Of a stretch of DNA of 64,000 nt, positions 24,711 through 32,098 are shown one piece after another. The position numbers and the translations under genes are program-made. A model generated the notes under the pieces. That model was given only the letters and a program-made list of their open reading frames with translations. It was not told where the DNA came from and ran no database searches. The stretch lies in assembly GCF_041714655.1 (NCBI RefSeq), contig NZ_CP168219.1:1116001-1180000 (forward strand), read 5' to 3'. This DNA comes from Pseudoroseicyclus_A sp041714655. Lineage in GTDB: Bacteria > Pseudomonadota > Alphaproteobacteria > Rhodobacterales > Rhodobacteraceae. Each line of letters starts with the position of its first letter. The stretch's first letter is position 1.

Positions 24711-24763
24711 GTGGGGGCTTTGCCCCCACACCCCCAGGATTTTTGGGAGCAAAGACTGGGGGC
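24711..24763 (-). terminator. Dispersed box-plus-hairpin element, copy d (after apt)
   Basis: On the minus strand after apt: box CAGTCTTTGCTCCCAAAAATC followed by hairpin GTGGGGGC-aaa-GCCCCCAC. It is the best-formed of the five copies. It lies about 120-170 bases after the apt stop; the rest of the 24630-24882 spacer holds no gene-like frame. Confidence 0.65.
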
Positions 24764-24882
24764 GGGGGGGCGAGGGGACGGCGGGCGGCGGAGGATGGGC
24801 GGGTGATGGCGGGGAGAGCCTTCGCTCGAGGGGACGAGCGGTGGGAAGGGCGAGCGGCGGGCGGGGGGGCAGACCGAGCGGT

Positions 24883-25413
24883 CTAGTCGCCCTCGAAGGA
24901 GGTCAGCGCCTGGACCTTCATGCCGAGGCTCTCGAGATGCTTTCGGCCGCCGAGATCGGGCAGGTCGATGAGGAAGGCGCAGCCCACGACCTCGCCGCCC
25001 ATCTTCTCGATGAGCCGGATGCCGGCCTCGGCGGTGCCGCCGGTGGCGAGGAGATCGTCGACGAGCAGCACCTTCTGGCCGGGCTGGACGGCATCGTCAT
25101 GCACCTCCATCACCGCTTCCCCGTATTCCAGCTTGTAGCCCTGCGACAGGACGGCGCCCGGCAGCTTGCCGGCCTTGCGGATCGGGACGAAGCCCTTGCC
25201 GAGCTGATGCGCCATCGCGCCGCCGATGACGAAGCCGCGCGCCTCGAGCCCGGCGATGAGGTCGATCTTGGCGTCGCGCCAGGGGGCGACGAGGTCGTCC
25301 ACCGCGCGGCGCATGCCTTCGGGATGCAGGAACAGCGTCGTCACGTCGCGGAACATGATCCCGGGCTTCGGGAAGTCGGGGATCGTGCGGATGTACTCCT
25401 TGATATCGCTCAC
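24883..25413 (-). CDS. apt: Adenine phosphoribosyltransferase
   Basis: A 176-residue enzyme that converts adenine and PRPP to AMP. The type I PRTase PRPP loop VLLVDDLLATGGTAEA is intact (about 118-133), and IRTIPDFPKPGIMFRDVT near the N-terminus is the Apt-specific adenine-recognition region. It starts with GTG at 25413, overlapping the mtnP stop (GTGA). Pairing with mtnP makes sense: MtnP releases adenine from methylthioadenosine and Apt recycles it. Confidence 0.96.
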   Translation of the reverse strand: MSDIKEYIRTIPDFPKPGIMFRDVTTLFLHPEGMRRAVDDLVAPWRDAKIDLIAGLEARGFVIGGAMAHQLGKGFVPIRKAGKLPGAVLSQGYKLEYGEAVMEVHDDAVQPGQKVLLVDDLLATGGTAEAGIRLIEKMGGEVVGCAFLIDLPDLGGRKHLESLGMKVQALTSFEGD

Positions 25414-26279
25414 GAAAGGACCCTCCCGGCGACGGCATCGAGCCTTGCGAGGCGCTGCGGGTCGCGGGCGCCGGGGGCGGTCATGATGGCATGTTCGAGC
25501 GCCCGGTCGCAGCCGCAGGGGCAGGGGGTCTCGTGGCCCAGATGCTCCGGCATCGCGGCGACGGTGGCGCGGGCATGGCCGGCATTGGCGGCGAGCGTCG
25601 CGAGGATGTCGCGGATGTCGACGCTGCCGTGATCGGGGTGCCAGCTGTCGTAATCGGTGACCATGCCGAGGGTGGCGAAGCAGATCTCCGCCTCCCGCGC
25701 CAGCTTCGCCTCTGGCATGTTGGTCATGCCGATGATGTCGGCGCCCCAGCTTTCGCGGTACATCCGGCTCTCGGCCAGGGAGGAGAATTGCGGCCCCTCC
25801 ATCGCCAGATAGGTGCCGCCGTCATGGACGGTGGCGCCGGCCGCGCTTGCGGCGGCGATGGCGGCGCTGCGGAGACGATCGCAGACCGGATGGGCCATGG
25901 AGACATGGGCGACGCAGCCGGAGCCGAAGAAGCTGGAGGGGCGACCGACCGTTCTGTCTATGAACTGGTCCACGGCCACGAAATGGCCGGGGGCCATCCC
26001 CTCGCGGAAGCTGCCGCAGGCGGAGATGGAGAGGATATCCGTCACGCCGAGCCGCTTCATCGCGTCGATATTGGCGCGGTAGGGCACGTCCGACGGCGCA
26101 TGGACATGGCCGCGGCCGTGGCGGGGCAGGAAGACCAGATCGAGCCCGCCGAGCCGGCCGGTGAAGAAGGCATCCGACGGTTTGCCCCAGGGGGTCTCGA
26201 CCTCCTGCCAGGCGGCGTCCTCAAGGCCCTCGATCTCGTAAAGCCCCGATCCGCCGAGGATTCCCAGTTTGCGCGCCAT
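25410..26279 (-). CDS. mtnP: S-methyl-5'-thioadenosine phosphorylase
   Basis: A 289-residue trimeric-type purine nucleoside phosphorylase that cleaves methylthioadenosine to adenine and methylthioribose-1-phosphate. Motifs are LGILGGSGLYEIEG (phosphate loop), FLPRHGRGHVHAPSDVPYRAN, TYLAMEGPQFSSLAES and IIGMTNMPEAKLAREAEICFATLGMVTDYDSW, with the aspartates of the last block expected to bind the purine. It is the first gene of the mtnP-apt operon. The 193-bp divergent spacer to the GFA gene should hold both promoters. Confidence 0.95.
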   Translation of the reverse strand: MARKLGILGGSGLYEIEGLEDAAWQEVETPWGKPSDAFFTGRLGGLDLVFLPRHGRGHVHAPSDVPYRANIDAMKRLGVTDILSISACGSFREGMAPGHFVAVDQFIDRTVGRPSSFFGSGCVAHVSMAHPVCDRLRSAAIAAASAAGATVHDGGTYLAMEGPQFSSLAESRMYRESWGADIIGMTNMPEAKLAREAEICFATLGMVTDYDSWHPDHGSVDIRDILATLAANAGHARATVAAMPEHLGHETPCPCGCDRALEHAIMTAPGARDPQRLARLDAVAGRVLS

Positions 26280-26472
26280 GGCTGCCCCCCTTGCCCGGGA
26301 TGGAGCCTAGGCCATCGCGGCGAGCGGCGAAAGCGGTGGCGTGGCGAGAGGGGGCCGCGCCGGAGCGGCTGCCGCGAAACGAGGCAGGTTGCGGAACAAA
26401 ACGTAAACAAACGCTTGCGCGACCGGCCGGGCTCGGCGATCCTTTCCCGAAGATCCATGAGGGAGAATCGTC

Positions 26473-26823
26473 ATGACCCATGTCACCGGGAGCTGCCAGT
26501 GCGGCGCCGTGAGCTTCGAGGCCGAGGTCGACCTGACCCATGCCGTCACCTGCAATTGCTCGCGCTGCCAGCGGCTCGGCATGGTTCTGACCTTCACGCC
26601 GCGGGAGCAGTTCAAGCTCCTCTCCGGCGAGGGGGCCACCGAGGAATATCTCTTCAACTCGAAGACCATCTCGCACCGGTTCTGCCGGACCTGCGGGGTG
26701 GAGGCCTTCGCCTATGGCCAGATGCCGGATGGGGCGGAGATGGCGGCGGTCAACCTCAACTGCGTCGAGGGGGTCGACCCGCGGGCGATCAAGGCCCGGC
26801 ATTACGACGGGGCCTCCGCCTGA
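26473..26823 (+). CDS. GFA-family (glutathione-dependent formaldehyde-activating-like) zinc protein
   Basis: A 116-residue single-domain protein with the GFA/CENP-V zinc-binding pattern: SCQCGAVSFEAEV, TCNCSRCQRLGM and FCRTCGVEAFAYG. These seven cysteines bind two zinc ions in the family. GGGAGAATCGTC precedes the ATG at 26473. The name derives from one formaldehyde-glutathione enzyme; most small homologues have no proven activity, so only the fold is assigned. It is a single gene, divergent from mtnP and convergent with the downstream hydrolase gene. Confidence 0.88.
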   Translation: MTHVTGSCQCGAVSFEAEVDLTHAVTCNCSRCQRLGMVLTFTPREQFKLLSGEGATEEYLFNSKTISHRFCRTCGVEAFAYGQMPDGAEMAAVNLNCVEGVDPRAIKARHYDGASA

Positions 26824-26854
26824 GGACGGCCGGCGCCGGCAGCGATGCCGGCGC

Positions 26855-27580
26855 TCAGGAGAGGCGGAGTGCGGCGCGGAGCGGCAGGTGATCGGAGGCG
26901 AGGCGGGCCTCGGGGCTCGTGACCGCCGAGACGGTGCCGGCCGTGAAATCCGGCGTATGGGCGATGCGGTCGAGCGGGAAGAGCGGCCGGCGCGCGTGAT
27001 AGGTCGGCGTATCGGCGAGGATGGCGAAGCGGCGGGCCAGCCGGCCGAGGCCGACCGAGGTGCTCCGCTCGTTGAAATCGCCTAACACCAGCGTCGGCAG
27101 CTCCTCCGCCGAGGCGGCAAGAAGGTCGTTCAGATGGCTGAGCTGGGCGCGGCGGACGGGCCGGGCCAGCGCCAGGTGGATGGCGAAGACCCGGAAGCGC
27201 CGCCCGCCCTTCGCCAGCACCGCCTCCACGGCGCCGCGCGGCTCGAGGCTGCGCAGGTCATGGTGGCGGCGCGACTCGATCTCGATCTCCGGGCCGATCA
27301 GCAGGGCATTGCCATGCCAGCCGAGGCTGTCGCGGCCATGGGCGAAGTCGATGGCGCGCAGGCCCGTGCGCTGCAGGATCTCCTTGCGGTCGAGCGCCGG
27401 GCGGCGGGGCGGCAGGCGGAGGTCGGCCTCCTGCAGGGCGACGAGATCGGCGCCGAGCTCGCCGATCACCCGCAGGACCCGGTCGGGGTCGCGGCGCCGG
27501 TCGGTGCCGAGCGTCTTGCGGATGTTGTAGGTGGCGACGGTGAGGGCGGTCTGGCGGGGCTGGGCGGAAGGGGCGGTCAC
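26855..27580 (-). CDS. Endonuclease/exonuclease/phosphatase-family hydrolase
   Basis: A 241-residue EEP-fold, Mg-dependent phosphodiesterase. Family motifs include TVATYNIRKTLGTD, LVALQEAD (the metal-binding Glu), HGRDSLGWHGNALLI, VFAIHLALARPVRRAQL, LVLGDFNER and a C-terminal ASDHLPL with the catalytic Asp-His. The GTG at 27580 overlaps the stop of the cardiolipin synthase gene, so the pair is co-translated. Co-occurrence with PLD-type cardiolipin synthases is common in alphaproteobacteria and suggests a phospholipid or nucleotide substrate, but this is not proven. Confidence 0.9.
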   Translation of the reverse strand: MTAPSAQPRQTALTVATYNIRKTLGTDRRRDPDRVLRVIGELGADLVALQEADLRLPPRRPALDRKEILQRTGLRAIDFAHGRDSLGWHGNALLIGPEIEIESRRHHDLRSLEPRGAVEAVLAKGGRRFRVFAIHLALARPVRRAQLSHLNDLLAASAEELPTLVLGDFNERSTSVGLGRLARRFAILADTPTYHARRPLFPLDRIAHTPDFTAGTVSAVTSPEARLASDHLPLRAALRLS

Positions 27581-28929
27581 AGGAAGGGAGCTCCGAGGCG
27601 GAAGGCGCTTTCGACGAGGCGGCGGGCGAGGCCGGGCCGGGTGACGCCCTCTTCGGCCGCGCCCTGCGTGGCGCCATACCAGAGTTCGAGCGTGGCGACG
27701 CTTTCGGAATCGTAAAGGAAGAGCGCCATCTCGAAATTGAGAAGCATCGAGCGCACGTCGACATTGGCGGAGCCGAGCCAGCCGGCGCCGTCGATGAGGC
27801 CGGCCTTGGCATGGAGCATCCCCGGATGGAGGAACACCCGGGCGCCGGCCCGCTGGAGCTGCCTGAGATAGGCGCCGCGGGCGAGGTCGGTCGTGCGCTT
27901 GTTGGACTGTGCCGGCACGATGATGCGCACGTCGAGCCCGCGGCGGGCGGCGGTGACGAGCGCCTGGTGCAGGCTCTCGGTCGGCACGAAATAGGGGGTC
28001 GCGAGCCAGATGCGGGCCTCGGCGGCATGGATCGCCTGAACGAAGCCCTCGTGCAGCGCGTCGCCCGGATCGTCGGGCCCGGTGGGGACGAGCTGCAGGA
28101 TCGCCTCGCCCTCGGCCTGATGCGGCGTGTCGGGGCGGGTCGCCGGGGCGCCGCCGGTCACGTCCCAGTCGGAATGGAAGAGGTCGCGGAGCTGCTGGAC
28201 GATCGGGCCGGCGAGCGTGGCGCTCAGATCCGTCCAGCCGCCGGGGGCGAAGTAGACATCGCCGATGTTGCGCCCGCCGGTCCAGGCGCGGGTATCGTCG
28301 GCGATGGCGAGCTTGCGGTGGTTCCTGAGGTTCAGGTGCCCGTTGTCGGGCGGATGCAGGAAGGGCGAGAACCAGCGGAGCTCGCCGCCGGCGGCGCGGA
28401 AGGCCCGCAGCTCGCGGGCGGGCGGGCGGAGGGTGCCGAGCCGGTCGAGGACGAGCCGGATGCGCACCCCCTCCCGCGCACGCTCTGCCAGAAGCGACAG
28501 GAACGCCCGGCCCTCGGCATCGCGGTCGACGATGTAGAGAAGGATGTCGAGGCTCTCGCGCGCCTCGCGGATGAGGCTGTGCAGCGCCTCGCGCGCCTCC
28601 TCCGGGGTGGCCTGCAGCGAGATGGCATTGCCGGTGACGGCGGGCGGGGCGCCGAGGCGGCGGAAGGTCTCGGCGAGGCGCGGCGGGTCGGGCGCGAGCT
28701 CCTCCGCCGGCGGGCCGGTGAAGGCGAGGGGCGGGAAGCGGCTGCCCTGCTTGCGCACGCCGAGCATCACGAAGAGCGGCACGGCGAGATAGGGCAGGAG
28801 CAGGATGAAGAGGATCCAGGCGAGCGCCGATTGCGGGGTGCGCCGCTGCTGCAGGACGACGATGCCGCAAAGGCCGGCGGCGAGGATGCCGGCGACGACG
28901 AGGACATGGTCGTGAAGGAGGTTGAGCAA
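27577..28929 (-). CDS. cls: Cardiolipin synthase (phospholipase D superfamily)
   Basis: A protein of about 450 residues. Two N-terminal membrane helices (HVLVVAGILAAGLCGIVVL and ALAWILFILLLPYLAVPLFVML) precede two PLD domains, each with an HKD motif: NHRKLAIADD and LHAKAGLIDG. It joins two phosphatidylglycerols into cardiolipin at the inner membrane. No ATG fits; the TTG at 28929, with GGAG 6 bases upstream, gives the expected amino terminus. Upstream in-frame codons run into the tandem repeat region and are not protein-like. Confidence 0.92.
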   Translation of the reverse strand: MLNLLHDHVLVVAGILAAGLCGIVVLQQRRTPQSALAWILFILLLPYLAVPLFVMLGVRKQGSRFPPLAFTGPPAEELAPDPPRLAETFRRLGAPPAVTGNAISLQATPEEAREALHSLIREARESLDILLYIVDRDAEGRAFLSLLAERAREGVRIRLVLDRLGTLRPPARELRAFRAAGGELRWFSPFLHPPDNGHLNLRNHRKLAIADDTRAWTGGRNIGDVYFAPGGWTDLSATLAGPIVQQLRDLFHSDWDVTGGAPATRPDTPHQAEGEAILQLVPTGPDDPGDALHEGFVQAIHAAEARIWLATPYFVPTESLHQALVTAARRGLDVRIIVPAQSNKRTTDLARGAYLRQLQRAGARVFLHPGMLHAKAGLIDGAGWLGSANVDVRSMLLNFEMALFLYDSESVATLELWYGATQGAAEEGVTRPGLARRLVESAFRLGAPFL

Positions 28930-28988
28930 GGACGGCTCCGGCTGAGGCCAGCGTAAGGTGGGGCCGGGGGCCGGGGATGGCAAGCGGG

Positions 28989-29252
28989 GGGTGGGGGTGG
29001 AAACGCACCCTGCTCGGGGCCGAACGGTCCCGCTAATGCCCTCGCCCGATACGCGCCGCAGGCGCAGGGCGAGCGCCGGCCCGTCCCGCGGGTCGGCGCT
29101 CTCGTGGGGCAGCGCGCCCTGTCGAGCGAGGATGTGGCGGCGCCATAAAGGGCAATGCGGAACGGGCAGGAGCGCCAACCCACGGGCCGGCGCTCGCCCT
29201 GCGCGGCACCGTCCCTCCCGGTTGCGATGTGGCGGTGGGTTACAAACCCACC
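28989..29252. repeat. Dispersed structured repeat, unit 1 (tandem pair)
   Basis: A roughly 260-bp unit bounded by GGTGGG...CCACC hairpins; the left one is degenerate and the right one is GGTGGGTT-aca-AACCCACC at 29234-29252. Inside is a perfect 23-bp inverted repeat (29062-29084 against 29182-29204, beginning GCGCAGGGCGAGCG), extended by GGGTCGGCGCTC/GAGCGCCAACCC, enclosing a loop of about 100 bases. The same layout is found in unit 2 and, inverted, at 51.8 kb. There is no coding potential. Confidence 0.85.
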
Positions 29253-29500
29253 CTACGCCTGGTCCAACGGTCCCGCTTATCCCCCGCCCGGTGCGCGCCG
29301 CAGGCGCAGTGCGAGCGCCGGCCCGTCCCGCGGGTCGGCGCTCTCGTGGGGCAGCGCAGAGCTCTGAGCGGGGATGTGGCTGCGCCAAAAAGCGCTCTGC
29401 GGCGAGGGCAGGAGCGCCAACCCCCGGGCCGGCGCTCACCCTGCGCGGCACTGGTGGGAGATGCGGCGAGGGGGGGCGGTGGGTTGGAAACCCACCCTAC
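29234..29500. repeat. Dispersed structured repeat, unit 2 (tandem pair)
   Basis: The second tandem copy shares its left boundary hairpin with unit 1 and ends at GGTGGGTT-gga-AACCCACC (29478-29496) plus CCTACGCC. The inner arms (29304-29326 and about 29423-29445) match unit 1 with paired changes: T for G in GCGCAGTGCGAG is matched by A in CTCACCCTGCGC. This compensatory change keeps the stem and suggests selection on structure. Confidence 0.85.
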
Positions 29501-29560
29501 GCCGGGTTGCGCGGTGCCGCGCCTTCCAACGCGCAGCGGGCGACCGGCCGGCGAGGGGGT

Positions 29561-29578
29561 GGCGGGCTGAAGCCCGCC
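29561..29578. repeat. Related G/C hairpin GGCGGGCT-ga-AGCCCGCC
   Basis: A perfect 8-bp stem followed by CCTACGG, a variant of the hairpin bounding the neighbouring repeats. It lies 44 bases after the methyltransferase stop read on the minus strand and may serve as its terminator. Confidence 0.5.
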
Positions 29579-29621
29579 CTACGGGGTGCGGCGGGAGGAC
29601 CCACCCACCCGGCGTTCGCCT

Positions 29622-30395
29622 TCACGGCTTGCGGGCGCGGATATGCGTTGGGCGGTGTTCGCCGCTTTCGAGGACGGGGATCATCTTCTGCCAGATGGCG
29701 ATGTTCTTCGCGACGAAATCGGGGCCGAGGCGGCGGGCGACCTCGTCGGCCCAGGGGCCCTGCATCCGCGAGAGCTCGGTGCGGGCGACTTCCAGATACC
29801 AGGGGTTCCGGTCGACGATCCCCACGTCTTCAAGCCCCGCGGCGGCGCAGGCGGCGCGGTAGCGATCCGGCGAGGCCATGCCGAAGTCGAGCTCCTCCGC
29901 CTCCATATAGGCGCGCATCGCGGGCGAGGGCGGGCCGTCATGGCCGATCAGCCAGTCGGAGGCGAGGAAGCGGCCGCCGGGCTTCAGGACCCGCGCCACC
30001 TCAGCCATCAGCGCCTCCTTGTCGGGGATATGGACGATGGAATCCTTCGAGAAGACCACGTCGAACGTTTCCGGCGGGAAGGGCAGGGGGCCGGGGGCGA
30101 CCTTGATGAGGCCGATCCGCTCCGCGGCCCCGGCCGAGGCGACGAGCGCCCGGGCGCGGGTCAGGACGCCGTCCTCCACATCGAGCCCGGTGACATAGCC
30201 GGCGCCGTGGTTCCGCACCAGGGCGAGGTCTATCCCGCCGGCGCCGCAGCCGATGTCGAGCACCGAGGCGCCCCGGATGTCCTCGCCCTCGAGGACGCGC
30301 GCCACCTCCTCCGGCCCGCCGGGGGAGAGGAAGCCCTCGCCCCAGAGGCTCTCGAGGAGGTCCATGAGATCGGCGTGATAGAGCTCGTCGGTCAT
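29622..30395 (-). CDS. Class I SAM-dependent methyltransferase
   Basis: A 257-residue type-11 methyltransferase. Motif I is SVLDIGCGAGGIDLAL (about 43-58), followed by GLDVEDGVLTRARALV (motif II), the acidic-proline region FDVVFSKDSIVHIPDKEALMAEVARVLKPGGRFLASDW. The D-S-I-V-H-I-P-D-K pattern is shared with phosphoethanolamine and sarcosine/dimethylglycine N-methyltransferases, hinting at a small amine or betaine. It is the last gene of the eleven-gene operon, 3 bases after the cupin gene. A methyltransferase in a demethylation operon is curious; the acceptor is unknown. Confidence 0.85.
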   Translation of the reverse strand: MTDELYHADLMDLLESLWGEGFLSPGGPEEVARVLEGEDIRGASVLDIGCGAGGIDLALVRNHGAGYVTGLDVEDGVLTRARALVASAGAAERIGLIKVAPGPLPFPPETFDVVFSKDSIVHIPDKEALMAEVARVLKPGGRFLASDWLIGHDGPPSPAMRAYMEAEELDFGMASPDRYRAACAAAGLEDVGIVDRNPWYLEVARTELSRMQGPWADEVARRLGPDFVAKNIAIWQKMIPVLESGEHRPTHIRARKP

Positions 30396-30398
30396 CGG

Positions 30399-31262
30399 TC
30401 AGCCTTCGTGATCGGCCCAGTCCGGGGCGGGCAGGATGGTGGAGGGCGCCTGGGGATCGGCGAGCCAGGCGTAGAGGCAGAGGAGAGGCACCTCGCCGGC
30501 GAGGATCGCATGGGGCGCGTCGGGCGCGTTCCAGACCGGCTCGAAGGCCTCGCGGCTGCTCATCGGCCCGCCGGGATGGAAGCGCCAGCCATGAGGGCCG
30601 GTGAAGGGCAGGTAGAGCTCGGGCGCCGGGTGGGAATGGTCGCGGTAGAAGGTGCGCGGCGCGACGAGGAAGAGGCCGACGTCGAGGCCCTGGGCGGGCC
30701 AGACGGCGCCGGTCTCGCCGGTCAGCACGCAATAGGCATGGGCCTCGGGGAAGCGGGGGCCGATCTCGGCGCCCGGCGGGTAGTCGTAGCTCATCCAGGG
30801 CAGATGCGGCGCCGCCTCGGCGAGGGCGGCGGCGGCGGCCGGCTCGGCCTCCGCCAGGGCGGCGAGGGCGGGGGGCAACTCGGCGGCGAGCACCCTTGCG
30901 GCGCGGGCGCCCGCCGGGCCGGCGAGGCGCGGCGGCCCGCCCGCGGCGGCGAGGGCGAAGCGGCTTTCGGGGATGCCCGGCCCCTCGCAGCGCTTGAGGA
31001 GCGCCAGAAGCTCACGGCGGAGCGCGGCCAGCGCCGCCTCCGGCCCCCGCTCGGGCGGCGCGGGGATCGCCTCTCCGGCGAGGAGCGGCACCGGGTCGTC
31101 GCCGTCGCGGGGGGAGACCATGCGATAGGCCTCCAGCGCCGCGGGGCTGAGCCGACCGGCGCCGTGGAACCACATGGCCGCCGCATAGCGCTGCCGGCCC
31201 GAACCCGGCAGGCCGAGCGGCAGGTGGAGCTGGCGCGCCATGTCCTCCGCAAGGTCGGTCAC
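30399..31262 (-). CDS. DddL-like cupin (DMSP lyase family) protein
   Basis: A 287-residue protein. The first 150 residues are helical and Ala-rich; the C-terminal half is a cupin of the DMSP-lyase family. Metal ligands are all present: H209 and H211 with E215 in the HxHxxxE motif (DHSHPAPELYLPFTG), Tyr217 at the position of the catalytic tyrosine, and H251 in APDAPHAILAGEVPLLCLYAW. Known DddL/Q/W/K enzymes cleave dimethylsulfoniopropionate to DMS and acrylate. Whether this one does is open, since it sits in a betaine-type transport/demethylation operon. The GTG start overlaps the potI-like stop by 4 bp. Confidence 0.8.
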   Translation of the reverse strand: MTDLAEDMARQLHLPLGLPGSGRQRYAAAMWFHGAGRLSPAALEAYRMVSPRDGDDPVPLLAGEAIPAPPERGPEAALAALRRELLALLKRCEGPGIPESRFALAAAGGPPRLAGPAGARAARVLAAELPPALAALAEAEPAAAAALAEAAPHLPWMSYDYPPGAEIGPRFPEAHAYCVLTGETGAVWPAQGLDVGLFLVAPRTFYRDHSHPAPELYLPFTGPHGWRFHPGGPMSSREAFEPVWNAPDAPHAILAGEVPLLCLYAWLADPQAPSTILPAPDWADHEG

Positions 31263-32098
31263 TTGTTCTCCCGGTAGGCCATGGCCATGTCGCGCTGCCG
31301 TCGCTTCTCGGCGCGGTTCATGACGATGCCGGCGATGAGAACGCCGATGCCGACGACCAGCACGGTGATCGTCGCCAGCGCGTTGATGTCGGGCGTCACC
31401 CCGAGCTTCACCTTCGACCAGATGAGGATCGGCAGCGTCGTGTTGCCGGGGCCGGTTGTGAAGTTGGTGATGACCACATCGTCGAGCGAGATGGTGAAGG
31501 CGAGGAGCCAGCCGGCGAGGATGGCGGGCGAGATGACGGGCAGCGTCACGTCCCAGAGCACCTGCCAGGGGCGGGAGCCGAGGTCGACCGCCGCCTCCTC
31601 GATCGAGGTGTCCATCGACAGGAGCCGGGCGCGGACGATGGTCGCCACGAAGACGAGGGAGAAGGTGATATGCGCGATGGTGATCGTGGTGAAGCCGCGG
31701 CGGAGCGGCCAGCCGATCCATTGCGCCATCAGGATGAAGAGCATGAGCGAGGCGATGCCGGTGATGACCTCCGGCATGACGAGGGGCGCGGTGACGAGGC
31801 CGGAGAAGAGCGTCCGCCCCCGGAAGCGCTTTACCCGGACGAGCGCCATGCCGGCCATGGTGCCGAGGATGGTGGCGACAGTCGCCGAGGTCACGGCGAT
31901 CTTCAGCGACAGAAGCGCCGCCTCGAGCACCTGCTCGTTCTGGAAGAGCTCGCCGTACCACTTGGTCGACCAGCCGCCCCAGACGGTGGCGAGCCGGCTG
32001 GCGTTGAACGAATAGACGATCATCGACAGGATCGGCACGTAGAAGAAGACCATGCCGAAGGCGACCATCGCGTAGAGGAACCAGGGGCGGTGGGTCAT
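31259..32098 (-). CDS. PotI-like ABC transporter permease
   Basis: A 279-residue inner-membrane permease of the spermidine/putrescine-type family with about six membrane helices. The EAA loop that contacts the ATPase is EEAAVDLGSRPWQVLWDVTLPVISP (about 175-200). MTHRPWFLYAMVAFGMVFFYVPI forms the first helix. The start overlaps the stop of the preceding permease by 4 bp. It forms the importer with the three upstream genes. PotFGHI-type systems also carry betaines and other cationic osmolytes, and here the neighbours favour a methylated amine. Confidence 0.93.
   Translation of the reverse strand: MTHRPWFLYAMVAFGMVFFYVPILSMIVYSFNASRLATVWGGWSTKWYGELFQNEQVLEAALLSLKIAVTSATVATILGTMAGMALVRVKRFRGRTLFSGLVTAPLVMPEVITGIASLMLFILMAQWIGWPLRRGFTTITIAHITFSLVFVATIVRARLLSMDTSIEEAAVDLGSRPWQVLWDVTLPVISPAILAGWLLAFTISLDDVVITNFTTGPGNTTLPILIWSKVKLGVTPDINALATITVLVVGIGVLIAGIVMNRAEKRRQRDMAMAYRENK

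Noticed and set aside
26855..29008. A 717-codon minus-strand frame across the EEP hydrolase and cardiolipin synthase genes.
   Set aside because: Only its last third is a real protein (the EEP hydrolase). The rest is out of frame with cardiolipin synthase, which has both HKD motifs.
28989..29500. Tandem repeats considered as a CRISPR array or ncRNA cluster.
   Set aside because: The units are about 250 bp with internal dyads and no short repeat/spacer periodicity. No cas genes are present. An ncRNA role cannot be excluded but is not shown.
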